Assembly: GCF_040412425.1 (NCBI RefSeq)
Contig: NC_089753.1
Coordinates: 44,832,413 to 44,896,412, forward strand
Direction of reading: 5' to 3'
Length of the DNA stretch: 64,000 nucleotides
Origin: Macrobrachium rosenbergii
Taxonomy: Eukaryota; Arthropoda; Malacostraca; Decapoda; Palaemonidae
The translations under genes and the position numbers were made by a program. The notes beneath the pieces were generated by a model, which searched no databases, was not told the origin of the DNA, and saw only the letters and a list, made by a program, of their open reading frames with translations. Shown piece by piece: positions 1-10,425 of this stretch (position 1 is the first letter of the stretch; each line of letters opens with the position of its first letter).

Positions 1-839
1 GTACTTAACTGCAATTCTCTTCGCGAAGAAAGACTGGAACTTGTACAGACGCTTCCAGTTCTGCTGAAGAGCCTTGAGTTTCACCATTCTGACCATGTCT
101 CGTAGTTTAACCTCGGAATTAAGAAAATTCTTCTCTAGCAAGCCAAAGGAGACACTGAAAAGTTGATCAGGATTGGGATAATTCTCAGAACTGGGTACCG
201 CCATAGAAAAGGACATAATGGGAGATTTATTCTTGTTCAGTGTATCTATGTAAGCCCTCAAACATCTGGGGAGTTCACTGAGGGGCCTCAAGTCTGGACA
301 TTGTCCCCAAGTGCGAAACACTATTTGGGGCACGAAATCTATGGAAACCTTTTTTCCTGTAGAATACTTAATCTCTACAGTAAGGGCAACCAATTGTTCC
401 CTATAACTAATTTCTGCATTAGGTATGTTGAGTTTATCTATTGCACGGGAAACGATAGTGAATAACTCTCGCCGAAGTTTTGCTGCATCCAAAAAGTTAT
501 CGCAGTCATTGAAGAATTTTTTGGCTAAGTGAGACTTCCATTCAAGGGTGAAGAATCCACTGGGATCGCGACGTGTTGTGAAATTATAAGATTCGAAAGG
601 ATCACCCAGAATCATTGTTATATCAAAGTCAGTCTCTTCTTTCACAGCTAGTCCCTCAAAGGCGCTGCCACAATGAAGAAATGTATGTTAAAGCCACCAG
701 GCCCTTTTGGTATGGCATCCCAGACCTTGTCCTTGAAATCTTCTGCTTTCCGCGCATTTTCTTTCACCTTCGGAACAACTTCCCTGTTCAATTTGCCTAA
801 AATGCTTCTAATTAGGCCTTCAGATTTATCGGTATCCAT
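1..839 (-). pseudogene. cGAS-like/Mab-21 nucleotidyltransferase copy A, frameshifted, cut by window start
   Basis: This is a second copy of the gene at 9351-10409, running off the left edge, so the C-terminal part is not visible. The start ATG (837-839) and the following helix-rich N-terminus match copy B. At about 664-710 the copy has lost a net 7 bases relative to B, so the frame breaks just before the GS motif; reading on from the ATG gives only about 60 residues. Beyond the break the old frame is open to the window edge, by my reading, including the GS motif, the acidic pair of the active site and the third acidic position. A 3-base in-frame loss near 570 is a further difference. The simplest view is a young pseudogene with a single disabling lesion. 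A sequencing error or an unseen splice around the break cannot be excluded. Confidence 0.75.
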
Positions 840-1198
840 TGCAGATTCTTGCACTGAGTGTTAAAACAGGGAATTTCTGTCACCTGACTCCGAACTTCTG
901 CACAAAAGAAATGACAGAAGCAAATGATACTATTCGACCCCATGAATCTTCAATTTATATAGTGCAAGGTTCATTAATACATTGATAACAATCGAACAGG
1001 TCCAATACTTAGAAGCCCGTACGTGTACAGATTCATTATTTCTTACAATCTTATCACAACAGAGCAAAAACACCCCGTTGCTATTTCAATGTAATCTTAT
1101 TTACTGATCTATATCACAATCTAAAATCGATTGTCTCATACTCATATCAGTTAATGCTACTGTAACCAAGCACATAATACAATAATATCCATTATAAT
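840..1198. other. Upstream region of copy A, no gene seen
   Basis: Non-coding sequence upstream of the frameshifted copy, nearly the same as 10410-10772 in unit B. It includes a possible 3' splice site a few bases before the start codon (AG in a short T-rich context at about 854-866, as in B). I see no TATA box or coding exon that I would defend. Confidence 0.5.
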
Positions 1199-1305
1199 GG
1201 CGTCCGGACAATTCGGCACCAGGACAATTTGGTACCGGACAATTCTGTACCAGACAATTCAGTAACTTAAGATTTTTAACTAAACTACTCATTTGAATAG
1301 AGAAT

Positions 1306-1553
1306 ATAGAAATTAGGCCAAAGGAAAGCGCTCAGACCTGTCATGCCATTCATCGCTGAAAGAGAAATTGATAGTAAGAAGGTTTTAAAGGCGCAATACA
1401 GGCAGGGAAAGCCTCGCGGTTGCACTAGAAAATAATTCTTAGAGGGTGGAAAGTCAGATGGAAGGAAAAGAATATGAACGGAGGTACAGTAAAAGAAACG
1501 AGAGAGGTTGCAACTAGGTGCCGAAGGAACGCTGCAAAGACCCATAAGTAATG
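1306..1553 (-). repeat. Common decapod interspersed repeat, nested in the TIR element
   Basis: Diverged copy, in reverse orientation, of the repeat at 48570-48877. Shared landmarks are AGGCCAAAGG at one end, the segment around CGCTGAAAG, and CGCTGCAAAG at the other. I recognise this family as very abundant in decapods; I do not know which autonomous element moves it. Confidence 0.6.
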
Positions 1554-2018
1554 AGATATGAAACGATTATTCTAAGTCAAGTGGTAGTGACTCATTCATT
1601 TGTATATTTTCGGCTTATTTTAAAGTATAGCATTGGTACTGTGGTCAATTATTTTTTAAAACTGAATTTTAATATCAGTCATCAGCCCATGAGGTATGGA
1701 ATGGCCATTTGCAAGTTTGTAAATTTGGGAAAGTGAAGAAACCGGTCGATAAAGAAAACTCCGTTTACCATAAACATAGAAAATCTACTGGCGTTGTGAA
1801 CATCGCTCGTTCAAAGCTCGACTTCATACAGATGAAAATTTTGAAATGCTGCAAGTTTTAAGATTTTGTTGTTGTTAGTATTGTGTTCAATAATATATAC
1901 AAAAATTCATTTTCCCACGTTTATTATATTTTATTAAACATGAATTTTATTAGCAGTTTAAATTTTCTAAGCATTATAAATTGTCTTCTTTTTTACCACA
2001 GATAATTAAAAAAAAAAA

Positions 2019-2040
2019 ATATATATACATATACACACAT

Positions 2041-2088
<48 letters not shown>

Positions 2089-2100
2089 TATATATATACG
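2019..2100. repeat. (TA)n microsatellite with a short TGTG tail
   Basis: Imperfect TA dinucleotide array inside the TIR element near its right end. Confidence 0.9.
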
Positions 2101-2449
2101 TTGTGTGTTTGTGTTTGTCTTTTTAGTACTATTAGTGGTACCGAATCGTCCGGTACCGAATTGTCCTAGCGCCCATTATATATCATTAAAGATATCCAGA
2201 ACTGAGTGTAATGGAGTTCCAAATTCATTGGCATTATTTGAACAGCAGGAGGTATTTTCAAACATGTATAATGAACAAGTATAAATGAGAGACACTTCTG
2301 TCATGTATAGTTATTCTTGAATAGCAAGAGTAATGTTATGATGGTAATGTAAACCAGGAGGACAGAGCAGTAACTGTTAGAATGACTGGTGGGAGATTAA
2401 GAGGAGCTGATTCTTATCTTACAGGTATTTATGAGTAAACTGCCAAATA

Positions 2450-2900
2450 ATGGTAAAATTACAGAAGAGGTCAGTCCCAGAATAGGCGAAGCAAGGATAG
2501 GAATATGACATATGCACAAGATGATGTTGAAATTTGGTTTGAAGTTGATATAAGCAAAGGTTAGAATGTAAGAGGGAATTGTGGAAGTAACTGTACTTAA
2601 AAGAAGATGAGTGTGGATGTTGTGGTCAAATAATAAAAAAAAATGAAGAAATTGAGAACTGTTTGTGTAGTGCATGCGGCATAAAGATAACTATGAGGGT
2701 GAGAAATGTGAAGATAAATTCCAGAAGAGGTAGAAAGGTTAGCATAAGTGAAAGGATGTATCAGAGGATTTTAAGATGATTCAGTCAAGTGGAAAGAATG
2801 GGAGATGATAGGTTGGGGAATAGCATATGATTTGGAATTATTAGGAGCAAGCAGGGGAAGACGACATCAAAATTGCAGTCAGATGATGATATCCTTCCTG
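2450..2900 (+). pseudogene. LINE reverse transcriptase C-terminal relic, unit A
   Basis: Translated with frame changes and stops, this stretch resembles the C-terminal part of LINE reverse transcriptases. A segment near 2452-2510 reads like EVSPRIGEARI. Another at about 2760-2850 reads like LRWFSHVERMGDDRL, a block common in that position in many animal LINEs. There is no continuous frame. The same relic sits in unit B at 11020-11480, so it predates the duplication. Confidence 0.5.
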
Positions 2901-4560
2901 GCCATCCTTGATAAGCTCTAATTACACATGGAACTTCTGCCATCATCTCTAAATGCAAGCTATTAGGGGACTGGTATTCTCTTTGCAGGGCATGAAAATG
3001 CCCATTCTTTTGAGTTGAGACGATGTCACGCAGCCAAGTAACAAAGGTATTTATACCCTTGATGTGAACCTGACAAAGGTATCCAAGTTAATGTTTATAA
3101 ACGTAAGAGAGCTCTTAATATTACTATAAAAACCCATGCATTTACACCTTGCTTTTTTCTAAACGATTAAATTTAATATATAAATGAGTATATTTTCTAT
3201 TCAATAATTTTAAATTTTTGTCTTACCTTCAATAATTTTTTCACACATGGAATTCTATCTTGTGTCAGCTTCCTAATTCAATGTTCTTTTAGGCACGTTG
3301 TCTATGAATATGTAATTGTAAAAGTAAGGAAAAATAAAGGTATCTGTCTGCACCATAAGACCAATATTAATAATCTCTGTAGTTCGTAGCCTGCAAAAAA
3401 AGTATCCTATGAAAATTGCAGTGCCTATAACAAGAGCAAATGAAGAATGATAAATATTTAGGTAAAATTTCACCATTATCACATTTTGGACTTGAAAATT
3501 CAATTTTCTGACGCTCGTTTCATTCGCAGATGACCTAAACAACCACCCAATATTTTGCACTAGGGTAAGGACCTGGTACCCTACGTAAGGTTAGGTTAGG
3601 CGTGGTTGGTTAGGTTATTTTCGAACGCCAAAAACGTTCCAACCACATATTTAACAAAAGTAAATTATATTTTATAAGTTCACAATGTGATAACGGTTTA
3701 AAGTTAAGTTTGACCAATACTTCTGTAACGTTCACAAATGAAGTTCAATTCAGTTCATCTGCATGAGCAAACCCTTTCCTGTGCAATGGAGCTCCAGACT
3801 GGCATATCCTTCACTGCTATATTTAGCCTCTTGTAATTTTCGCTTTAGTCTACATCTTACAACAGGAAAATGTCTTCCTTTCGACACAGTACTCTTTGGA
3901 TAGTAGCTTAAAATGCATTATCCAGTCTAGCAACTTTCCACACACTAAACAGAACACGGGTATTTGTATACACGTGAAGTGGCAGTTGTCATGCAAGGAT
4001 AACTCCGGCTATGTCCAGATTTCCAATTGCCATCAAGGCCGAAAGTCTTCACCTCGCTCAACTCATGCGGCCAGAAAACAGTGTTTGTCTATTTACTGGC
4101 TTGGGGTGGATTTTGAGCCAGTCTGAGTTTGTGCACTTCAAAAATTATTGCATTGTCTCTCACCACAAACAAGGTCACTGATAAAGAACATGTGCTACAA
4201 ACATCAAGCCACGTGTGATACCTAGATTCCAATTGGAAGCTAGCCAATGCAATTTATTGGCGTCGGTATCACAACTCGACTTTTGCTACTTTAACTTTTT
4301 CTTCGCCATTTATTTTCCATTTCAAAGCACTCTCAACGTTCTATTTCTCTGCATTACCAAACTAACTGGATAAATTCTCTGAACTGCACCAAACCAGACA
4401 ACCTTTTCATAAACACTTGTTTTCTGGGATATATTATTTTAATACAGAGTTACACATCAACCATTTTCTTTCCAATCCCGATTTTTTCTGCGGACAGATG
4501 CATTTTCTATGGTGGCTACATGAAATTAATTTCTGTAAAAAAAAAAAATTCTGTACAAAT
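2900..4560. other. Non-coding duplicated sequence, nothing recognised
   Basis: Matches 11480-13085 in unit B apart from small indels. A short TTAGG-like stretch near 3583-3620 has only two or three units. I see no gene or bounded repeat. Confidence 0.5.
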
Positions 4561-4570
4561 AGTCCATTAC

Positions 4571-4608
4571 AATGACATATGATATATATATATATATAAC
4601 AAAAATCG

Positions 4609-4690
<82 letters not shown>

Positions 4691-4700
4691 GTGTGTGTGT
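4571..4700. repeat. (TA)n microsatellite
   Basis: Almost pure TA array ending in TGTGTG. In unit B the matching position holds the inserted repeat at 13190-14870, itself bounded by TA arrays. Confidence 0.95.
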
Positions 4701-5145
4701 TCTTTTCAACATCTTTCCTTAATTACTATTTATTTCATGCCCTATAAAACCTGCTTGATGAGAGAACGATGAATGCTAAAAGCGCAAAGCAACCCACAAA
4801 GATGTAAACATAATTAATAAGCAAAGTCCCAAACACTTTTACATGCTCTCCACCAACCCATACTTTGAATAGGATCGCCAGCCGACACACACACATACAC
4901 ACGTACAACCAAACAACTGCAAAAACAGTTCCAAGGACAGAATGCACGAATGACGAAAATTTTCCTAAGAAAGTATTTACCGGAAAATAACGACAGATAA
5001 AGAGTCAGGGCTAACGACAAGAAACCAATATAACAAGATAAGGTATTTATATTCAAAGAATGACGAGGGGTTACTAGGAGTACGAAAACTATATAGTTTT
5101 GTTTCGAGAGGGCAAATGTAAAAAATTCTTGAATAGCAGCCCGTC

Positions 5146-5149
<4 letters not shown>
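4701..5149. other. Non-coding duplicated sequence
   Basis: Matches 14930-15360 of unit B. No gene or bounded element recognised. Confidence 0.5.

Positions 5150-5184
<35 letters not shown>
5150..5184. repeat. (GA)n microsatellite, unit A
   Basis: GA array present at the matching place in unit B (15360-15391), with different flanking indels. Confidence 0.95.
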
Positions 5185-5187
<3 letters not shown>

Positions 5188-5589
5188 TTATCTGCAGGAC
5201 GTTAGGTACGGAACTACGATCCTTACTTCCTTATTGGGAATCGTCTACCTGTGCCTGCGACAATCATCTTGCTTTCAAGCGTTCATATTTAGTTGCAAAG
5301 AACGCGGTGGGGGTCGGGGGGAAGCTGAACTCATTCAGACATAAATGCTTTAACGCCGAGGAAGAAACCGAGAGGAATTGATTGAGTTCAGATTTTCTTT
5401 GTAAATTTTCCAAATTTTTGTAACCGATGGATGTTGCATTAAAAATTCTGTGATCTATTCTAACACCAGAAATGGCTCTGTCATTATCATGATCTGCCTG
5501 TGTTTGTTTTTTTTTAGATATTCCCTTCTGTGCTTTAGCCTCAATAAAAAGACGAGAACAGAACTCATTCTACGTTGTTTTCTTTATAA

Positions 5590-6000
5590 TGATTGAGTAT
5601 GAACTCAGATAAGGATACGTTATGTCTCCCTGGTTGTTCAACATCTTTATGGTTGCAGGTAGGAGAGAATTTAGACAGAAGTCCAGAAGATATAAGAACA
5701 AAGTTTCTGATAACTGTGTGTGGAATGACCGGTGATTTCGGAAGAAAAGTGTATCTGACGATACTGGAGATGAGCATAAGTCTGGAAAGAGAATTGGTAA
5801 AATTTTGAGATGGGAAAGTGAATGTTAGCAAAATGGTGGAAGAACGTAAATGGTGTTTGGGAGTACATGCAACAGGTGACTGTTGGCTGAGAGAAGAGGT
5901 AAATCACTCTAAGGGTGTAATAAGGAATGCAGCATTGTTTATGGAAAGGGTGAGGCAAGAGACACAACAATGACACATCAGAGACAATTTCATCTGCAGT
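5590..6000 (+). pseudogene. LINE reverse transcriptase relic, unit A
   Basis: A translated piece near 5610-5660 reads MSPWLFNIFMV, which resembles the block before the catalytic YADD box in LINE reverse transcriptases. Later pieces keep a coding look (for example a segment near 5880-5960) but are interrupted. A matching relic lies at 15850-16300 in unit B. No intact frame remains. Confidence 0.45.
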
Positions 6001-6089
6001 TTTTTAGGAGGAATCCTGAGGGGTCAGTTGAAAAGAAGACATATGCACTGAGGTCTCGATCTGGGGAGGTATCAGAAAGTATTAGGTGT

Positions 6090-6480
6090 TACATCTTTTT
6101 CTTCCTAACTGTTTGTGTAATATTTCTGACATTGTTTATGAATGTATACACACACACATATATCATAATGTACCAAAAACAATTCAATCTCCTCCTCCCT
6201 ATTTGCAGCCAACCACACTCGACCAACTGTCAAGTACTGAGGTCAGTGCCATTATCAACAGAACCATAACAGGATTTGACAAATCATGCCTACAGCAAGC
6301 TATCTCACTCAGGAATCGAACTCGGCATTGGTAATGACACTGGGTTCGATAACAGAACGTTCCCGATACTCTTGGGTGCATTTAGTTAAACTCTATTGGT
6401 CCTCTATTCAACTAAGCATTGAATTATGCACCTGACGAGCAGGTGACTGTGATGAGTCGCACCTAGCAGGGAGGAGGGAA
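6090..6480. other. Non-coding, no feature recognised
   Basis: Sequence between the end of duplication unit A and a TA array. A few open frames below 100 codons are not supported by any family resemblance. Confidence 0.4.
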
Positions 6481-6483
6481 TAA

Positions 6484-6533
6484 AGGTGGTAATCGCATAT
6501 ATATAAATATAATATGTATGAATATATATATAA

Positions 6534-6599
<66 letters not shown>

Positions 6600-6612
6600 T
6601 ATACATATATGG
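6484..6612. repeat. (TA)n microsatellite, interrupted
   Basis: TA-rich array with short ATG and TAA interruptions. It yields Tyr-Ile repeat frames on both strands, which are not genes. Confidence 0.95.
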
Positions 6613-7423
6613 AGGTCTTCAAAGGTGCAACTTCTGACTTAATTTCCATCTACATTAAGGACGAAATGCAAAAGAAATATCGCAGAGAGAAATACGAAAG
6701 CAGTAGGTTGAAGACCGGCTTCTGATCTTCTTCGGCTCTTGAGGAACTAAGACACAACAACAACAACAACAATAATAATAACAGTAGTAGTTTGAAAAGT
6801 CCGTTTTAACCAATGGAGGGAGATGAAGGAGTGGAGGGTTAAGATTAGCTCATACAATGAGCAATAATGCTCGATGGAGCCGTTTATTCACTAACACATT
6901 TCCAGATGACTCATTGTAAAGGAAATTAACTATGTTCAATGTTAACGATTTCTGGTTTCATTTTATGTTAGTGTAAAACATACATCAAGTTAAAAGAGAT
7001 ATTTTGAGTTTTTATTGCGTTTGGTCTGATTATATGATAATGAGAACAAATTTCGTGCAATAAAGATTTATTCGTGAATGTGAAATAACACGTTTGCAAA
7101 TTACAATTAATAATCATAGAAGCAAGAGGTTGATACACACTATAATACGAATAAACTCATTTTGCTAACAGTAACATAATGTATCAACATGGCTTCTATC
7201 AACTGATGACAATATCAAGACTAAGCCAAAATATGCAAATAGCTACAACCTACTGCATGTTTTGCAGTATTACTTTTATAGGAACGTTCTGTAATTTATG
7301 AGTATCTATTAACTAAATAACAAAACAAACAATAGTATCTATTGAACATGCAACGACTTGAAAAATTATAGGCCTACTTGTTTTAAGAGCCACTGATTTT
7401 CAATATGACTGATTTTTCCACAT

Positions 7424-7427
<4 letters not shown>
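6613..7427. other. Non-coding, unrecognised; short CAA/AAT and AGT runs
   Basis: AT-rich sequence with short trinucleotide runs near 6755-6790. No gene or element recognised. Confidence 0.4.

Positions 7428-7492
<65 letters not shown>
7428..7492. repeat. (GA)n microsatellite
   Basis: Pure GA array of about 32 units. Confidence 0.98.
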
Positions 7493-7495
<3 letters not shown>

Positions 7496-8045
7496 ACACA
7501 GTGAGCTCTAAGTACTTAGAACCATCACAAAAATCAGCAATTCATGATCACTAAAATGGTGAAACTAGTCTCGTTTCGCTGGCTGTAAGATTGATGCGTT
7601 ACATGAGCAATATGACCTACTGCAATTAGCTCTTTGCCATTACAAATAGGCAGAACCTTGGAGTTATAAAATAAAATGGTAAGTATTAATAACACGTTAA
7701 TTCCTTGGGGACATAAAGTAAAATGTTAAAGGCTTAATGACGAATTGAAAACTTAGAGATATAAAATAGAATGCCAAGGCTTAATGACATGTTAACTGAT
7801 AATATTGCAGCACTATAATATAATCATAAAACTGAAGAAGACAATGACATTCAATACTACACCTAAGTGCTACTCTTTCTGTAACCGTTCAATAGGATAT
7901 GATTCCACATATTGTTCTGTAGTATATGAATTCTTAAACTGACTCAAAATATTTCAGTAAACACACACCGCCCTCTCCCCATCGAAAATTTCATGTTTTA
8001 CAACCAAATTTTATAATGCCATACATATATACATACATACTGGTA
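7493..8045. other. Non-coding, nothing recognised
   Basis: AT-rich single-copy-looking sequence containing a weak internal repetition (TAAATGG/AATGCC with AATGACA blocks near 7670-7800). No coding signal. Confidence 0.35.
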
Positions 8046-8052
8046 TAGATAT

Positions 8053-8114
<62 letters not shown>

Positions 8115-8165
8115 CAATATATATATATACATATATATATATATATTATATATATGTGTGTGTAT
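8046..8165. repeat. (TA)n microsatellite
   Basis: TA array with a few interruptions, directly joined to the SINE-like element on its right. Confidence 0.95.
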
Positions 8166-8445
8166 ATATAAAGTCCTCCTAGGCCTCTGTAGGCTCATAT
8201 GGCAGGTGCTGCTCTCCTGTTTCTTAGGCCAACAGCCAGTGGGGGACAGGTCCCAATGCCTATGACACATGGCCAGTGTGTTGCTAGGCCCACTGTTTAA
8301 CTCCCCAGCCAGAGGGCTGAACCTCTGGTTTTTTCGGACCCTTAGGTTGATGGGCTACTGGATTTATGCAGTGGCGCCATCTGAGCCATCAGTGAGCGGC
8401 GGGATTTGAACTCCAGTGCTCTCGACTGGTAGCCGAGAATCATAA
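8166..8445 (-). mobile_element. SINE-like element with tRNA-type box B
   Basis: Read on the minus strand, the right part (about 8385-8445) has a tRNA-like arm and a good box B (GAGTTCAAATCCC), followed by about 200 bases of body of moderate GC, unlike its surroundings. A convincing box A is not seen, so the head may be truncated. TA arrays flank both sides. Assignment to a tRNA-derived SINE is an inference from box B and composition. Confidence 0.45.
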
Positions 8446-8449
8446 CATA

Positions 8450-8550
8450 TTTATGTATATATGTGTGTATACATATATGTATATGTATGAATATATATTA
8501 TATATATGTATGTATGTATGTATATATATACAAATATATATATCATATAT

Positions 8551-8604
<54 letters not shown>

Positions 8605-8605
8605 C
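8450..8605. repeat. (TA)n / (TATG)n microsatellite
   Basis: Compound TA and TATG array. Frames through it give Tyr-Ile-Thr-His repeats and are not genes. Confidence 0.95.
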
Positions 8606-9350
8606 ATTTATACACAAAAATGAAAAGTAGTGTATCATAGTTGAACCAGTGATCGTACAACATGAAATTTTTACTGAGCAGAAAATATGTTTATTGAATA
8701 TTTTTTTTTTTTGTCAATTTAAGAATCCATACGTTCCTGAACAATATATATCATCACAGTCTCATTCTATGGAAGGGATACAGGAAGATCCACACTACCT
8801 AATCAGCCGAATCACAAAAAACACAAGCATAGGAGGCATTATTATGATTGTTCCTAATGAAGAGAACAATGGAAACTATTATAGGTTGACAAAAATACTT
8901 ATTATAAACCAAACTTCAAACTGGAAAGGCTAAAAAAAATATAACATAGATGATAGCACACGACTGAATCCTCAAACCATTTTACCTTCTGCTGCAATTT
9001 CAAAGGTAAAGCAATGTAAGATACAATATATTGTGAGAAATATATAGTTTATGTTCTTACAAATCTAATACCCTTTTGTTAATGTGTTACACACACGCAC
9101 ACACACTCACTGAGGCAACATGATGAGATGAAGTCGTCAAACTCAGTACCCGTTATAAATATAATTAGGTGTGACAAAGAGCTGCTCCTACGAAGCCCTC
9201 TTAATACGAATAATATATCTTAAAGAAAACAGAGCTGTAATTTTCCCCAGAAGCCCTAAAAATTGCAGAAGCATACAGTCATTCTGGAAAGTTTAATTTG
9301 ATGCGCATTTCCTAAGAATCAAGATCCATAACACCAAGATTCAGGCTGTT
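8606..9350. other. 3' flank of the nucleotidyltransferase gene
   Basis: Probably contains the 3' UTR of the minus-strand gene at 9351-10409. The nearest clear AATAAA on the minus strand is at 8690-8695, about 655 bases past the stop, next to a T-run on the plus strand. I would treat it only as a candidate polyadenylation signal. A short CA run lies at about 9090-9110. Confidence 0.35.
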
Positions 9351-10409
9351 TCACATTAGCCTCAAAATCTCACTTGGATCCTCACTCATGGCACGGGCGA
9401 TTGCTTCTTGAAACTCAAAGGCCCTCTCTGGTTTCCACCTGTACGCCACAAGATTTGTTATGAAGTAATCTTCTATGAATCCATTCTCTACGTTTTTGGA
9501 GAGGTAACTCAAAATGGCTTTGTATCCTTCGCATAAACCCTTTTTCTGTAGTTCATCACAGTGCTTAACTGCAATTCTCTTCGCGAAGAAAGACTGGAAC
9601 TTGTACCGACGCTTCCAGTCCTGCTGAAAAGCCTTGAGTTTCACCATTCTGACCATGTCTCGTAGATTAACCTCGGAATGAAGAAAATTCTTCTCTAGCA
9701 AGCCAAAGGAGACACTGAAAAGTCGACGAGGATTGGGATAATTCTCAGAATTAGGTGCCGCCATAGAAAAGGACATAACGGGAGATTTATTCTTGTTCAG
9801 TGTATCTATGTAAGCCCTCAAACATTTGGGGAGTTCACTGAGGGGCCGCAAGTCGGGGCATTGCCCCCAAGTGCGACACACTATTTGGGGCACAAAATCT
9901 ACGGAAATCTCTTTTCCTGTAGTATATTTAATCTTTGCAGTAAGGGCAACCAGTTGTTCCTCATAATCAACTTTTGCATCAGGTATGTCCACATCGTCTA
10001 TTGCACGGGAAATGTGAGTAAATAAATTTCGCCGTAGTTCTGCTGCATCCAAAAAGTTATCGCTGTCACAGAAGAATTTTTTGGGTAAGTGAGACTTCCA
10101 TTCAAGGGTGAAGAATCCACTGGGATTCGGCCGACGTACTGTGAAATTATCTGATTCGAAAGGATTTCCCAGAATCATTGTTATATCAAAGTCAGTCTCT
10201 TCTTTCACAGCTAGTCCCTCAAAGGCGCTGCCACAGTGAACGAACTGTATGTGATACACATCAGGACCAGTACATCTTGGCAAAGCACCCCGGACCTTTT
10301 CCATGAAATCTTCCACTTTCCGCGCATTTTCTTTCACCTTCGGAACAACTTCCCTGTTCAATTTACCTAAAATGCTTCTAATTATGTCGTCAGATTTATC
10401 GGTATCCAT
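9351..10409 (-). CDS. cGAS-like receptor / Mab-21-family nucleotidyltransferase
   Basis: Single open frame of 352 codons from the ATG at 10407-10409 (G at -3 and +4) to TGA at 9351-9353. A GTG 15 bases further upstream is in frame but preceded by a stop three codons before, so I chose the ATG. Numbering from that ATG: GS motif at residues 60-61 (CGSAFEGL), acidic pair in TDFDI at 73 and 75, third acidic residue in SVDFVP at about 171. These are the metal-binding elements of cGAS/Mab-21 nucleotidyltransferases. A block near 215-240 (SFSMA...FSVSFGLLEKNFL) matches the family's central motif, and a helical C-terminal half follows. No cGAS-type zinc ribbon is visible, as in most invertebrate cGAS-like receptors. 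Such receptors sense nucleic acid and make cyclic dinucleotides that activate STING; activity here is inferred. It could instead be a catalytically distinct Mab-21 relative. Confidence 0.85.
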   Translation of the reverse strand: MDTDKSDDIIRSILGKLNREVVPKVKENARKVEDFMEKVRGALPRCTGPDVYHIQFVHCGSAFEGLAVKEETDFDITMILGNPFESDNFTVRRPNPSGFFTLEWKSHLPKKFFCDSDNFLDAAELRRNLFTHISRAIDDVDIPDAKVDYEEQLVALTAKIKYTTGKEISVDFVPQIVCRTWGQCPDLRPLSELPKCLRAYIDTLNKNKSPVMSFSMAAPNSENYPNPRRLFSVSFGLLEKNFLHSEVNLRDMVRMVKLKAFQQDWKRRYKFQSFFAKRIAVKHCDELQKKGLCEGYKAILSYLSKNVENGFIEDYFITNLVAYRWKPERAFEFQEAIARAMSEDPSEILRLM

Positions 10410-10423
10410 TGCAGATTCTTGCA

Positions 10424-10425
10424 CT
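10424..10425 (-). promoter_or_regulatory. Possible 3' splice site just upstream of the start codon
   Basis: On the minus strand, TTTTAACATTTAG precedes the putative exon start, 14 bases before the ATG. Copy A has TTTTAACACTCAG at the same place. The AG is kept in both copies, which would fit a 5' UTR intron. The pyrimidine tract is short, so this is only a possibility. Confidence 0.3.

Larger units (their letters stand above)
1199..2173. mobile_element. Non-autonomous DNA transposon with iterated terminal repeats
   Basis: The left end starts GGCGTCCGGACAATTCGG and the right end, read in reverse complement, starts GGCGCTAGGACAATTCGG, so the ends are inverted repeats. Just inside the left end the motif GACAATTYGGTACC recurs about four times with a period near 15 bases; the right end has about two iterations. 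The flanks CATTATAAT (1190-1198) and CATTATATA (2174-2182) look like a 9-bp target duplication with some change. Unit B has the empty site at about 10760-10775, so the insertion came after the duplication, or was lost from B. No transposase is visible; inside are an older decapod repeat (1306-1553) and a TA array. The 9-bp duplication would suit the Mutator or Merlin superfamilies, but the superfamily is not settled. Confidence 0.75.
1..6090 (+). repeat. Segmental duplication, unit A
   Basis: Bases 1-6090 align by eye, in order and orientation, with 9561-16390. The shared block covers the nucleotidyltransferase copy, its upstream region and several kilobases of non-coding DNA, down to a shared GGGGAGG-containing stretch near 6065 and 16350. 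Unit A has an extra 975-bp element (1199-2173) that B lacks. B has extra sequence between TA arrays (about 13190-14870) that A lacks. The left limit of A lies outside the window. Confidence 0.85.

Noticed and set aside
3583..3620. TTAGG-type words, the arthropod telomere unit
   Set aside because: Only two or three scattered units, degraded further in unit B; too little for an interstitial telomere array.
4434..4772. Open frames made of Tyr-Ile repeats on both strands, here and over every TA array
   Set aside because: They are forced by (TA)n composition and have no other protein features.
10407..10424. GTG start 15 bases upstream for the nucleotidyltransferase
   Set aside because: In a eukaryote the ATG at 10407-10409 has a good context, and a stop lies three codons before the GTG.
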